From positions 12,619,001-12,683,000 of the forward strand of contig JASXTE010000001.1 of NCBI GenBank assembly GCA_030280995.1: DNA of 64,000 nt, written 5' to 3'. Of the stretch, positions 1 to 11,577 are shown one piece after another. Under the pieces are notes generated by a model. It saw only the letters and a list, made by a program, of their open reading frames with translations. It had not been told where the DNA came from and did not search any database. Numbering within the stretch: position 1 is the stretch's first letter; every line of letters starts with the position of its first letter. The translations under genes and the position numbers were made by a program. Origin of the DNA: Hemileia vastatrix (Eukaryota > Basidiomycota > Pucciniomycetes > Pucciniales > Zaghouaniaceae).

Positions 1-3000
1 TATAGGTTATTTATTTTGGACCTGAAGTCTGGCTTTCAGATGAAGAAAAAAGGTTGTTGTTTAATTTAATGGTAAAGAGGAAGAAGGCCATTGCATTTTA
101 AGAAGAGGAGAGAGGTGTGCTAAAGCATTCTTATGGGGAGCCATACAAGATTCTAGTTGTTTGCCATAAACCATGGCAACAGAAAACAATTCCAATACCT
201 GCCACTTTAAAGAAGATTTTATTGAAGTCATTAGAGAAAGAGTTTGAACTAGATTATATGAAAAATCATCATCAAGTTATTCAAGTCCAGTATTCTGTAT
301 TAAAAAACCTAATGAAAATCTTAGGTTAGTTCATGATTTAAGGTAACTAAGTAGGAATACAATAAAAGATGCAGGAATACCACCTAGTGTGGAAGAGTTT
401 GTAGAAATGTTTCCAGGGAGAGTGTGTTATGGTTTAGGAGCAATAATGGAGGATATGATGAAAGAGAGTTTCATCCGGACTCAAGACCACTTACAACTTT
501 TGATACACCACTTGTACAATTACAACTAACAAGATTACCTCAAGGAGCAACAAATTCAGTTTCTGTTTATCAAGCTCAGATGGCATGGATTCTACAGGAA
601 AAAATTCCCCAATATGCTGGTATATTTATTCATGATGGTAGAATAAAAGGACCTTCAACAAACTATGGTACTGAAGTATTGAAGGAGATTCCAGGAATAC
701 AAAAATTTATCTGGGAATATGCTGTAATTCTAGAGAGTATTTTGTTTAGTATAGAAGAGGCTGGTTTAGTGATTTCAGGTTCCAAATTTTCTTTTTGTGT
801 ACCAGCTTTGGAAATCTTAGGTCATGTTATATGTAGAGAGGGTAAAATTATGTCAAAGAAGAAAGTAAATAAAATTCAGCCCTGGCCAAGCCCCAAGAAT
901 ACAACTGAATTCAAAGGGCTTTAGGTGTATCACTATGCAATATAGGGGGTGGACTTGCTAGAAAGTCCCAAACCTAAACTCAGACTGAACTCAGATGGAA
1001 CTCAGACTGAACTCATACTGAACTCATATTGAACTCTACTTGAAGACCCACCTAAAACTGTTCTTCTGAGTGGTGTTCATCCCTGATTGTATGGTTCCTT
1101 TTTCAATAGCTCAATGTGTGTTCAATCTGTGGTGAATTTTAGTCCAAGGTTGCGGACTTGCTAACAAGTCCGCCCCCCATATTGCGTGATGTATGTGTTT
1201 ATGTTAGAATGTTTCTCAAAGACTTTTCTTCATTGGCTGCTCCTTTAAGACGGTTGACTAGGAAGAATGGTGACTGGTAGTGGGATGAAGAGTGTGAAGA
1301 GGCATTTATTAGGTTAAAAAAGGTAGTTGGGGAAGATATTATCTTGCATAAGTTAGATTATGGGAAAGATGCAGGCAAGATTTATTTAGCAGTGGATTCA
1401 GGTCAAATTGCTGCTGGGGCAGTTCTGTCTCAAATGGATAAAGCTGGTTATATAAGACTTGTTGGGTATGAGTCTGTGGTTTTTAATGAGGTTGAATCAT
1501 TGGAAGTTTGTGGTGTGGCTAAAATCTTAAAGAGATTTCAAAATTTTTTATGGTGACAACAGTTCCGATTTCAAGTTGTTGCAAAATCTTTGATTCAAAT
1601 GATCAATTCCGCTTGTTTACCAAATGTGCCCATGACTATTTGTGTAGCTTTTATTCAGCATTTTTCTTTATATTTAGCTCACAAGCCTGGAAAGACGTTT
1701 ACTATGCCTGATGACTTATCAAGAAGACCACTTACTGAAGAGAATTCTGACTCAGAGGAATTCGATGAAGATATACCTTTGATCAAATCCATTATAAAAG
1801 GTGCTGAAGAATTTCCTTACCTCCCCCATGAGGTTAAACTGGCAGGATTAATATCTGTGGATAGAGATGATGATTACCTCCACCAAGAGGATAAACACAA
1901 AAATAATAATAATTGGTAAATTATTTGCTTAGGGAGTTTGATGATGGTGTAGATATATTTGGTAAAAAAGAGGTTGGAGATGTTGTGTATATGGATGAGG
2001 ATGGTGAAATAGTGTGGGATAGTAAAAATTTGGTGAATGGTGTATATTTTGGAGTTTTAGAAAATTCAGCTAAAGAGAGGTTGGTTGTTAAAAATTTGGT
2101 TAAAAGGAGGTTTGATGAAGATGAATATGTTGATGCTGAAAAGGTTAAAAAAGGGAAAGAAGAAAATATGGTTGCTAAAAGGTGGGAAGGTTCAAAGATG
2201 GAAATTTCAAAAATCTTTTATGATAAAAGGCAAAGTCAAGGCTTAACGTTATTGGCTCATTCATGTGCAGGTGATATAGGAGATAGGTAAGTGTCTGTGG
2301 AAATAATATTAATGGATTTACAAGATGATGTCTGGGGACAGACTGGATTTTATCATAAAATGGTTAAATATTTATTTAAATTAGAAAGGCCAGATAATAG
2401 TGAGAATGATGAATGGGTGGCTATCAAAAGGAACTCACTAGCATTTTATATCTCTGGAAGAAGATTGATGAGGAGGAGGTATCCAAATCCTCAAGTATTT
2501 ATTACACAAAAGAAAGGGCAAGAAATGGTTATGAAATCACTTCATGAAGATCTTGGGCATAGATGAATTGGTGAAACTTATAAAAGAATTGCTGATAGAT
2601 TTTGGTGGCCTGGTATGAAGATTATTGTTAAAAAATGGGTTCAGTCATGCAAAGAATGTCAAAGGAGAAGTTATTTAAGGCCAAAAGAACCTGGACATAC
2701 AACTGGTGAAAATACTCATTTTGGTAGGGTTAGTTTGGATGCTGTTCATATTATGGAGGGTAGATATAGATATTTGATTGTAGGCAGAGATGATTTATCT
2801 ATCTGGGTAATGGCAGTGCCTCTTATTAATTTGAATTCCAGGAATGTGGCAGATTGTTTGATGAAAAATTGGGTATATAGGTATGGAGTGATGAATTTGG
2901 TAACTGTTGATGGAGGTCCTTAATTTGGGACAGAATTTAAAGAGGCTATATCAAAAGTTGGATCAAAGGTTAGGGTAGCAACCCCATATTATCCCAAAGT

Positions 3001-3603
3001 TGAAGAAATGGTAGAAAGAGGGAATCAACTTATTAAGGATGCTTTAGTTAAAATTTTTGGATCAAGTGCTGAAAAGTGGAGGCACTATTTACCATTAGTT
3101 TTATTTGCTGACAGAATCACAGCCAAAAGGACAGCTGGATATTCACCGTAAAAACTAGTTTTTGGTCAGAAAGTGGTTTTACCAGTTGATTTAGAGGCTG
3201 AATCATATCTTGGAGTAGATTAGGACATGGTCAAAAATACTGAAGAATTATTATGTGCAAGAATGGTTCAGTTAGAAAAGAAAGAAGAAACTCTAGAAAA
3301 GGCATATCTGAAAATGATGAATATTAGAAATCAGTCAGTCAGATATTGGGATAAGAGGCTGGCTCATAGGTTACGGAATTCTTTGAAAACTGGAGATATG
3401 GTTTAGTGTATAATAGGAGTTTGGAAAGTCAGTTGGGTAGAATGTTTTCAGATAGGTGAAATGGACCATACAGAGTTAGAGAATAGGTATCTGGAGGCTC
3501 ATATGTGTTAGAAGAGCTGGATGGAGTTCTTTTAAAGAAGAGGGTAGCTTCCAATCAAGTTAAGTGGTTCTATTTTAGAGTCTCCAGGTGTGCTGAAGTC
3601 TGA
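1..3603 (+). pseudogene. Ty3/gypsy pol remnant (element Z, C family)
   Basis: Decayed polyprotein of a Ty3/gypsy retrotransposon, matched segment by segment by the pol of C1 at 35450-38530. Seen in order: the RT N-terminal part (about 117-330), an RT palm block with FIHD in place of FIDD (about 424-924), RNase H (about 1270-1920), the integrase zinc-binding part with a CX2C pair (about 2500-2680) and the integrase core (about 2720-3500). The second integrase Asp is kept in VDGGP, but a TAA at 2921-2923 follows directly. Frameshifts and stops are frequent and a MITE sits inside the RT/RNase H junction at 930-1191. Gag and the 5' LTR lie before the window. The divergence from C1 is large and not limited to transitions, so this is an old or separate subfamily rather than a freshly mutated copy. 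It is dead as a coding unit. Confidence 0.9.
930..1191. mobile_element. MITE copy 1 (TA target duplication)
   Basis: A 262-bp insertion absent from the matching position in C1 (near 36320). It is flanked by TA at 928-929 and 1192-1193. Removing the insertion and one TA restores the pol sequence (TTTAGGTGTA joined to TGTGTTTATG). The ends are inverted (TCACTATGCAATAT... against ...ATATTGCGTGATG), each followed by G/C-run and a subterminal palindrome of the form GGACTTGCTAACAAGTCC. No coding capacity. The TA duplication fits Tc1/mariner-like or related transposases; the source transposase is not in the window. Confidence 0.85.
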
Positions 3604-3849
3604 CTCCGAAATGAGGATAAACCAACAACTATTTTTTAGAAGATTTCCTCTGAAATGAGGATAAACTACTCTAACATTTTTTAAAGAAGATTAACTCCAC
3701 AAGAGAGTATAAAATAAAACTATCACTAAAATTATCAATCATTAAATTCAAATGTTAAAAGTTTATGTTGATGAATTGTGTTTGAATGTAATTATTTTTG
3801 GTAGAAGTGTTCAAAGGGGAACCTTCTAAATTTAATATTGGAAAGTTTG

Positions 3850-3890
3850 GGGGTAATTGATGGGCTGTCTGCTCTATAAACAATTATCCC
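3850..3890 (+). promoter_or_regulatory. Conserved hairpin (Z copy)
   Basis: Stem GGGGTAATTG (3850-3859) pairs with CAATTATCCC (3881-3890) with one G-T wobble; the loop is 21 nt and starts ATGGGCTG. The same hairpin occurs three times in C1 with compensatory stem changes. Confidence 0.7.
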
Positions 3891-4269
3891 ACAATGTTTG
3901 TTACCAATTTACCTGTTTCTAGTTGAATCCTGGCTTTGTTTTTGTTATATAGGAAGTCCAATAAGACTCTTAAATGGATCAACACAATGTCAGACAATTA
4001 CACTAATTTGAAGCCAGATTCAAGTATTTTTTATGTTATTTTTGATTTATGAAATTTATTTTTGATTTTTTATGTTAGAATTCTATTTTATTTTGATTTT
4101 TTTTATATTATTAAAATTTAATATTTCTGAGATAATGATCACTGTTGGTCTTTAATAATTTTTAAAAATTGGAGGGCCCCCCCCAGTGATCATTTCTATT
4201 TTTTATTATGTTTTTCAAATTTTTCAAAATCAATTTATGTTATTTTTTTTAATTTCTTTCTTGTGAATC

Positions 4270-4293
4270 TCACATCAAGGTGCACTTAGATGT
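4270..4293 (+). promoter_or_regulatory. CACATC...GATGTG inverted-repeat box (Z copy)
   Basis: Near-palindrome beginning CACATCAAGG and ending CTTAGATGTG, with TGCA at the centre. It is followed by GCTCATCAAATGGCTGG. Two further copies lie in C1 at 39364-39386 and 39551-39574. Confidence 0.6.
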
Positions 4294-4561
4294 GGGTATG
4301 ATGTCTGGCGTATGGCTCATCAAATGGCTGGGGGGCATCTTTTAAATACTTTTTGAATTTTAGGACATTATATATATATATATATATAATTTTTTATTTT
4401 AAAATTACAAAGCTCATCAAAAAATATAAAAATGAATAAAGTAATAAAAATAAAAATAAAATAATAAGATAAAAAATAAAATTAGTAGTATGTAGTTTTT
4501 AAGATTATATATATATAGTTTTTATTAGTTTCTTTGAAGTTCCTAGAAATAGCCTGAAGAA

Positions 4562-5692
4562 TTAAGGAAGTTTCTCTTTCAATGAAGAGGGCACAGTGAG
4601 GGTTCCCAGAGAAACTCTGTGAAATCTTTCAATATCTTCAAATTTATGACTTTGTTTATGGTCCAGCCAAGTGGCTAATTTAAAATGACAATTCAAAACT
4701 TGCTCTCTGGAAAATACTTCTGCACAATCTTTTGGCAGATAATCTTTGTAATGGGCCAAGTTAATGTTGAAAATGGAATATAGTTGTTGAGAGACCTCAT
4801 TAAATTTCACCATAGTTGAAGTGGGCTCTGGATCATGGATAAAATAAGCAGATGGAGAATAACAGGATCCAGAAGAATCTAGATCAGGTCATTAATAAAA
4901 ATAAAGAGAAAGATTTCTAAATAAGAATGAAAATATTTATTTCTTACTAGAGTCAAATGTGTCAATCTCAAGATTTAAAGGCAGGCTTGGTAGAAATTTT
5001 TCTTCAAGAAGGGAAGAGTATGGATTTTGGATGTTGTGATATGAAGGTGCTTTTAGGAAAATAAGGATGTCTCTGGAAGGAGCAGGGATTGGAGATCCAT
5101 TAACTGAAGGAATATTTCATTTCTTACAGCAAAATATTGGAGGACTAGGAGATATGGGTCTTTTTGATGATGAAGAAGGACTATGAGGGCTGCTAAAATT
5201 AGGTTGAGGATAAATAGTCTCTGTTGTAGGAGGTGGAGAGAAAGAAGAAGGAGAAGGAGAAACATCCAGAACCAATTTAGAAGGATTCAACATTTCTTTT
5301 GGAGAAGTAGGAGCTCTAGGGATGACAGAAGAGAGTCTTGATTGGAGAGAAGGAGAAGCATAAAGAGCAGAAGGAGGTTGATCCAGAGACTCTGAGTCAG
5401 AAGGAATATTTAAAAAGGCTGATGGTGTGGAAGGAGTAGGTTTTTTAGAGGAGGATGATTTTTGAGAAGGAGTATAAGGCTTGCAATGAGAAGAAAATCT
5501 GGTAGCAGGAAGGGGGAATGAGCTATATTTGAGGCCAGAGCATTTTCTCTTCTTCTCAAAGCAGTTGAAACAGGCCCTGTTGTAGGCATATCTTTTTTGG
5601 TTATAGGTGAAGGTGCACTCTTGATGAGTAAAGGAGCAGTAGTCACAGTATTGGTCATTTGAAGCAGTGAATTTGGAATGATTCATCTTCAA
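4562..5692 (-). pseudogene. Antisense zinc-cluster gene ORF1 of element Z
   Basis: Two-exon gene on the strand opposite to pol: complement of 4562-4878 and 4948-5692. The 69-bp intron has GTAAGA and CTAG ends. The exons sum to 1062 nt, a whole number of codons, and the frames join. One TGA at 5117-5119 breaks the frame; the rest is open. Residues about 16-43 form a six-cysteine cluster, CX2CX6C-X14-CX2CX6C, the second half being rich in Lys/Arg (CFNCFEKKRKC). This fits the Zn(II)2Cys6 spacing. A long Ser/Pro-rich stretch follows. The C-terminal part contains QVLNCHFK, matched by QLLNDHWK in C1 ORF1. A repeat array lies just upstream at 5808-5961. The function is unknown; DNA binding is inferred from the cluster only. 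Confidence 0.7.
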
Positions 5693-5807
5693 AATATGAA
5701 AAGTAGGATGAAAAGGATAAACTGCATAGGAAAATAGGATAGGGAGAAAAATGTGGTGAAAATGGGCTCAAGGATAGTAGTAGGCAGTTGGAATCAACAC
5801 AATCTTT

Positions 5808-5961
5808 GGTCAACTATGACCTAAAACTGGAAATGAACTATAGGATTTGGTCCACTAAGACCTTAAACTGGAAAACAAACAGCAAAATGTCAATCATTGG
5901 TCCCCTAAGACCTTAAACTGGCAAATTACTTTCACTTTGGTCCACCATGACTATAAACTGA
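5808..5961 (-). repeat. Array of CCAGTTTAAGGTC motif (Z copy)
   Basis: Four copies at 5808-5830, 5849-5871, 5899-5921 and 5939-5961, spaced about 40-50 bp. On the plus strand each reads GGTCCAC-TAAGAC-CTTAAACTGG with small changes; a fifth, decayed copy may follow near 5975. The array lies directly upstream of antisense ORF1. No gene is seen in 5693-6193. Confidence 0.8.
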
Positions 5962-6193
5962 CAATTGATTAAAAGTTTGGATCTCAAGGATATTAGGTTG
6001 AAATTTTAATCAAGTGGGATATTCAATTCAGTAATTTTTAACTTATCACTGGTTCATCAGTACTTAAACTCTTACTCACTAATTCAGAAAACTTAGTCAT
6101 TAATGAAAACAGTGCAACTAACTTTAGGCAATAGAGATGTCATTAAATGGAGTTATTTAGGATTAAAGAAAGATGGAGATTTTAAAGGTTATT

Positions 6194-7685
6194 TGTCAAA
6201 CTTAGATCAAGTACAGAGAAGTGAACTATCTTGAATGGTCAGTTGTCTAGAAGATTTGAAATGGTCCTATGTGAATACTGTAGTACAAATACAATAAGTA
6301 TTAAAATATAACTCAATATAAGGGTCTCAGTAATTTAAATCTCACTAATTATATATGTCTTACAATCTTATAGTTGGTAGAAAAATAGATTTAATAATTC
6401 AAATACTATTCAAAGACTTTATAAGGACTATTTATATTTATTGTAAATTGTATTGGTTATATGTTTGATTGTATTGATAAAGAATGTAGAAAACAAGACC
6501 AAAACCCCCTCCTTTTATACCCAATAAATTCCCCAATTAAACCCTAGATTTACCAGCTCTATAAAAGGATAATTATGCCTCATTTTAACTAATAGACATG
6601 TCCAAAAAAATAAAGAGTGACCAGTAAAATAATTAGAATGATATCACCCACCAAAATCCTGTAGTAATAGGGATAATCCATCAAAAATAAAGAATATGCA
6701 AAAAAGAGAGTATATGCATGTAATACATTAAAGTAAAAGACTAAAAAGCGAAAATAAGACCAATTATTACTCAATATTAAGGGGGATTAAAAGTAGAAAT
6801 GATGGGGCTAATCATGACATTATACTAAGTGAAATCCCCATTCAAAAATAACCAAAATTGACTGAAAAACCACTTAAAAACCCAAAAAAGGATATGAGAT
6901 GTGGGGTAACTACATGCATTCCTTGGCAGGTGCTTGCACAGGTAAATTCTTGAATAATTTATGTGAATTTAAGCATGGTAGTGAATTGAAGGTTCCAAGA
7001 TTGAGGTTATTAATGAAATTAGTGCATATAATAAGGGTCAATGCACCTATAATTAAATTAGGACACTAAATAAGCGCCTGTCACCTATTTTAGCATGTTT
7101 CCCCACAGTGGGCGTAGAATGTGGGGTAATTATAGTGTGAAAAAGCTAACTTTGCTAATAATGAATCTATTCACATGGGAAAAATGCAGGCAGTATGTGG
7201 CCAGTACACAGAAGCAATTTCTGGCATAATAAACACCAAATTTGAAAAGTTTTATTTTTATGCATATGAGTAGCCAAATCAATATCTCTAATTAAGAAAA
7301 ATTGATCTGTCAAAATGCATTTTTAATATTATTTAATTTATAGCACATATTGTCAACTTTTAAGTGATTTGAAGCACATTTCTTGTTTTTCACATAAAAT
7401 AATGAAAACAACAGCTTTAAGTCTACTTAAAAATTATGTAGCCTTATATTTAAGGCTCTTAAGATTACCCTAAAATATTCCAACTTAATATTAAGTAGAT
7501 AAGACTTATAAAAGGTGGATATACGCATGTATATAATGTGTTATAATGGCATATTTTGTATTTTATCATAAATTTACTTATGTATACAATTTGTGTACTC
7601 TAATTTATTGTTCCATGTATAGTAAATGTGTTTAACATAACTTATAAGTAATTTTTACTCAGTCCTGGGGATATCCAGGCTGACA
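6194..7685 (-). repeat. Element A left LTR (3' LTR)
   Basis: 1492 bp, colinear with 14589-16082 with scattered substitutions, TG...CA ends. The minus-strand start contains a short hairpin (CCTGG...CCAGG) also present in the right copy. No gene seen. Confidence 0.93.
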
Positions 7686-7703
7686 CTCGCCCACCCAAAA
7701 AAA
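7686..7703 (-). promoter_or_regulatory. Element A polypurine tract
   Basis: On the minus strand a T-run is followed by GGGTGGGCGAG directly before the 3' LTR. Element B has GGGGTGAGGGAG at the same place. Plus-strand priming is inferred from position. Confidence 0.65.
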
Positions 7704-7864
7704 ACAATAAAAAATTGATAAGTTATACACTTTTTTTTATTTTATGTTATTTTTCAGGTATTCAGAAAATTTTGTAGCATTAAAGATTAAATCTTTAAAG
7801 AAATAAAATATAATAAAATATTATGAGTACTTGTTTTAAAACCCTCAGCTGGTTCAACAGAAAT

Positions 7865-8231
7865 TTATTTCTGTCTAAATTTTTCAAGAAGGGAGGATAG
7901 ATTTGAAATTTCTTTTTCCGGTATCCATTTATCATATTTATTTGATTTTCCCTTAAATCTTAATAAATACTCAGTTCCTTTATCTTTAGTAAGGATTCTT
8001 TTCTTGAGTATTTTTTTCAATTTCTGCTTTTTCCACAATTTCTTTAGGTTGCTTTTTAGGCCTTCCTCTTCTTTTTGGAAATAAGTCAGGATCATATGCA
8101 TGGTAAGGTTTTAATAATGAGATAGGTAAAACTGGATGTTTCCTATCATATGGGGCATCTAATATGATTTCCACAGCATTATTACTAACCATTTTTTTGA
8201 CTAAAAAAGGTCCTACAAAGGGGTCCTTCAA
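7865..8231 (-). pseudogene. Element A integrase C-terminus: GPF/Y region, AT-hook-like motif, chromodomain
   Basis: Two overlapping frames (7986-8231 and 7865-8101) together cover the end of the polyprotein; a frameshift separates them. The first has DPFVGPFLVKK and LPISLLKPYH, typical of the GPF/Y region after the integrase core, then RRGRPKKQP, which has the RGRP core of an AT-hook. The second has EYLLRFKGKS...KWIPEKEI, the aromatic and Trp pattern of a chromodomain. In chromoviruses this domain steers integration to marked heterochromatin. In element B the AT-hook core is changed to GKHK. Confidence 0.8.
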
Positions 8232-8399
8232 TTTAACATTGTCTTTTAAGTTAAAATGTAGTGTTTAAATTAGAACTTTATCTCCTTTTTTGTATTCAAA
8301 TTCTTTATGAGATTTATCCCACCTTTTCTTTTCATATTCAAATGCTCTTTGAGTGCACTCTTCTGCATTCTTTCTACACATTTTTTGCATATGAATAAA

Positions 8400-9180
8400 T
8401 TATTTAGTTCCATGGTGTATATCTAACATTAGTGATTTATTTAAATGATTTAGTGGGGTATTTGGTACATATCCCATCCAGAGTTCAAATGGTTTTTTCT
8501 CTGTTACAGAATGAGTTGTGTTGTTATAAGCTAATTCAAAGCCAGGAATTAATGTTGCCCAATCATGTGTGAATTTCTCATTATCTTTGTATTCTAATCC
8601 AAAGGTACAATATCTTCTTATAATATCTTCCAGAGTCTGTATCATTCTCTCAGCCAGCCCATCAGTTTGTGGATGGTGTGCTGTAGACAATTTCAATTGA
8701 CAACCTCTTACTTCCATAAAAGATGTCCAGAACTCTGAAGTAAATTTAGGGTTTCTGTCAGAAATAATAGCTTTGGGGAACCCAGCTGTATTCATCATTT
8801 TAGTCCACCATAGTAATGTCAAGTCTTTTTCAGATACCTCTTTATGGGTAGGGATAAATTTACACATTTTTTTAGTCTATCAACAATTACCCCGCAAGAA
8901 TTTAAAATTTCTTTTCCTGCTAATGGCAAGCCAGCAACAAAATCCATGTTTATAATTTTGTATGGAGCTTTTGGCTGCTCTATTTGTTGTAACAACCCAG
9001 CTCTCTTTCCAGTCAATCTTTTAGATTTCTGACAAGAGTCACATGTGTCTATGTATTTTTTTACATCTTCTTTCATGTTTATCCACCAGGCTTTATTTTT
9101 AACTCTATATAATGTTTTGTTAAAATCAAAATGGCCAGATAAGACGTCATCATGACAAGTACTTTACATTAACTCTTTCA
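8400..9180 (-). pseudogene. Element A integrase core
   Basis: The zinc-binding CX2C (CDSC) and the first catalytic Asp (NMDFVAG) lie in 8819-9076. After DRLKK the frame shifts near 8865 and continues at 8400-8867 with the second Asp (ISDRN), the TAHHPQTDG signature and the catalytic Glu in AERMIQ. All three catalytic acids are present. The frameshift alone inactivates the protein. The 3' part of the core also holds ELWMGYVP. Confidence 0.85.
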
Positions 9181-9498
9181 TAGGTGTTATAACTATTACA
9201 TTACTTATATTTTCTCAGTAATATATGTATCCATCTTCAATTGACAGTTTACCTTTTTCCAATTCAGTTTATACTTTGGAGGTAAGGTTTTAATTAATAC
9301 ACTCATAGAGGCATTAGCTGGATCATTTAAAATGGTTGATAATTTAGACAAATCTTTATCAGATGAATAATTTTCTAATATAGTTTGCACAAATTCTTCC
9401 CCTAAATCAACTATATAAATCCCAAATATATGTATTACCTCATTTTCAGGTACATAAGCTGGGTTGTCAGTATCATTTGGAAAAGGGCTTCTGGATAA

Positions 9499-9921
9499 TT
9501 AATCCTCATTAGAATGCAATTTTCCTGCTCTATGCATGATTGTCATTCTTCCTCTGTGCTCTTGTACAGCTAGTTGCAATCTAAAAATGTGCCTATTAGG
9601 TGTTTTCATGTTTATTAATGATTTTACTGCACTGCAATCTGTTATTAATTCAAACTTCTGGTCTTCCAGATAGTAATGAAGTTTATCCAGGGCCCACACA
9701 ATGGCTAAAAATTCCAGTTGGGTGGCACCATACCTCAATTCTGTCTTTCTTAAGGTTCTGGATATATAACAGATAACTACTTCAGATAATTTACCATTTA
9801 TCATCTTTTTTTTCTGTAAAGCAGCACCTAAACCTTTGAAGCTTGCATCAGTATACAAGATAAAAGGGAGGTTAAAATCTGGCAGTCCCAATATTGAAGC
9901 TGACATTAAATATTCATTCAA
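9499..9921 (-). pseudogene. Element A RNase H domain
   Basis: Open segment with YTDAS (first catalytic Asp), the QLEFLAIVWALDK helix carrying Glu, and LITDCSAVKSL, matching Ty3-type RNase H. It ends at a stop in HSNED, close to the LSR motif that normally closes this domain. 9181-9498 is the connection to the integrase zinc finger, with further stops. Confidence 0.85.
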
Positions 9922-9929
9922 CTTATCAA

Positions 9930-11577
9930 AGGCGTGTTGTCTTTCATTATTCCAAATGAAAGCCTCATTTTCTCCTGATTAATGTTGTTAAAGGGGCTGC
10001 AATGGATTGGTAATTTTTTATTTACTTCCTATTATATCCACACATACCTAAAAAAACTTTTAACACCTTTTACATTCTTAGGTATACTAATTTTTTTTAT
10101 TGCTGCCACTTTATTCTTGCCAACACAAATTTGTAAACCAGATACAACATGTCCAAGTACTTTTAAGTATTGAAACCCAAACTTACATTTTTTAATGCAA
10201 TTGTCATATTAATTTCATACATTTTTGGAAATACTCTTTTCAGGTGATTCAAATTTTCATCATATGTTTTTGAAAACACTATGATGTCATCAATATAAAC
10301 TAAAAGCCATCATTCAACCATTTCCTGATGAAAAACACTATCCATCAATTTTTGGAAGACTGAAGGTGCATTCTTGGGCCAAAAGGCGTTCTCACATATT
10401 TATATATCCCTATGTGTGTGGTTATGAGTAAGAAATTCTGATAATTCTTTTCCACAGGGATCTGGTGGTAACCTTTGTTTCCATCCAGACAGGAATTATA
10501 TTTTACACCTTGTAAGGTAACATGGATAGAAGCTATCTGTGGTAGAGGGTAAATATCATCTACAGTGAGTGTATTCAGAGCTCTGTAATCACCACATAAT
10601 CTTGCCTTATCTTTTTCATAAGAGATTAAAACTGGTGAAATAACACAATACTTAGGTTTTGTGTCCACTTTTTTAAAAATACCCATTTTTAACAACATTT
10701 TAATGTTGTCTTCAATGTCTTTCCTATTTTCAGGAGAATCTGGGTAAGGTTTCTTTTTTAAGCTGCCAGGAATATTATCCAAATCACAACTTAAAGAGAT
10801 TTTCATTTCATGGTCTTTGACCAACCCTAGTTCATTTGAACCATGAGCAAATGCCATAGGATAAGATTTTATCAATCCCAAAATATTTTTTTCTTCAATT
10901 TTTGAGAGTTGAGGACTGAAAGAGGCCTTTTGGATTTCATTTTCCAACTCTACCACTTCAGAGGTGGTTATTCCACCTTGCAGTTGTTCTTCTTTAGGAG
11001 CAATGGAATAAACTGAATTTTCAGAGAAAATATTGAATTTTCTTTTCCAATTTATGCCTATAGTTAAGCAAATATTTGCAGGATCTAGTTTGATTTCAAA
11101 TTTGGTCAATAAGTCATTGCCAATAATAAACCAATCACTAAAATTATTATTACCCATTACTACAAATACACACACTGCTCTTACATATCCATTATTATAT
11201 TTAAAGAATACAGCAGTATTATATTTGCCAATTGGATGTAATACTGAACCAAAAACCCTCCAGTTCTTTGTCTGTAAAGGTTCTGGTTTTTCTTCATACT
11301 TACCATCAAGTTTCATTAATGTGTTAATAGAAACTACACTACCTGCAGCCCCAGTTTCAAGAATGGAATTAATTTCTTTTCCACAAATAATAACAGGTGA
11401 TCTAGTAGGTGTTATTTTTTATGTATCATGAGATACATTTTTGATAATTTCAGCTTCTTCAATTGAAGTTAAAGATGTATCTGTATGAGTTATTGCATCA
11501 TTCAGGTACATAATATCCTGTTCTTATACATATATCTCATTTTCATCATCACTTTAAGAAATGTTACTTTCACAATC
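9930..11577 (-). pseudogene. Element A protease and reverse transcriptase
   Basis: Same frame as gag, after several stops. The protease active site reads LETGAAGS, where element B has LDTGASGS, so the catalytic Asp is Glu here. RT blocks follow: KKPYPDSPEN, ISPVLISYEKD, LCGDYRALN, LDGNKGYHQIPVE. At PFGP near 10380 one base is missing relative to the family and the frame is lost. The palm motif YIDDIIVFSK can still be read in the next frame (about 10280-10315). Thus protease and RT are both inactive. Confidence 0.88.

Larger units (their letters stand above)
3604..4561 (+). other. Non-coding 3' region of element Z
   Basis: No gene seen. The stretch is colinear with 38531-39791 of C1 despite strong AT-drift. 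Recognisable conserved blocks are a hairpin at 3850-3890, a block near 4153-4190 (GGAGGG...then GATCATTTCTAT) and an inverted-repeat box at 4270-4293 followed by GCTCATCAAATGGCTGGGGG. A short (TA)n run lies at about 4370-4388. Conservation of separate short blocks in otherwise diverged DNA suggests cis-acting function for the element. Confidence 0.7.
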
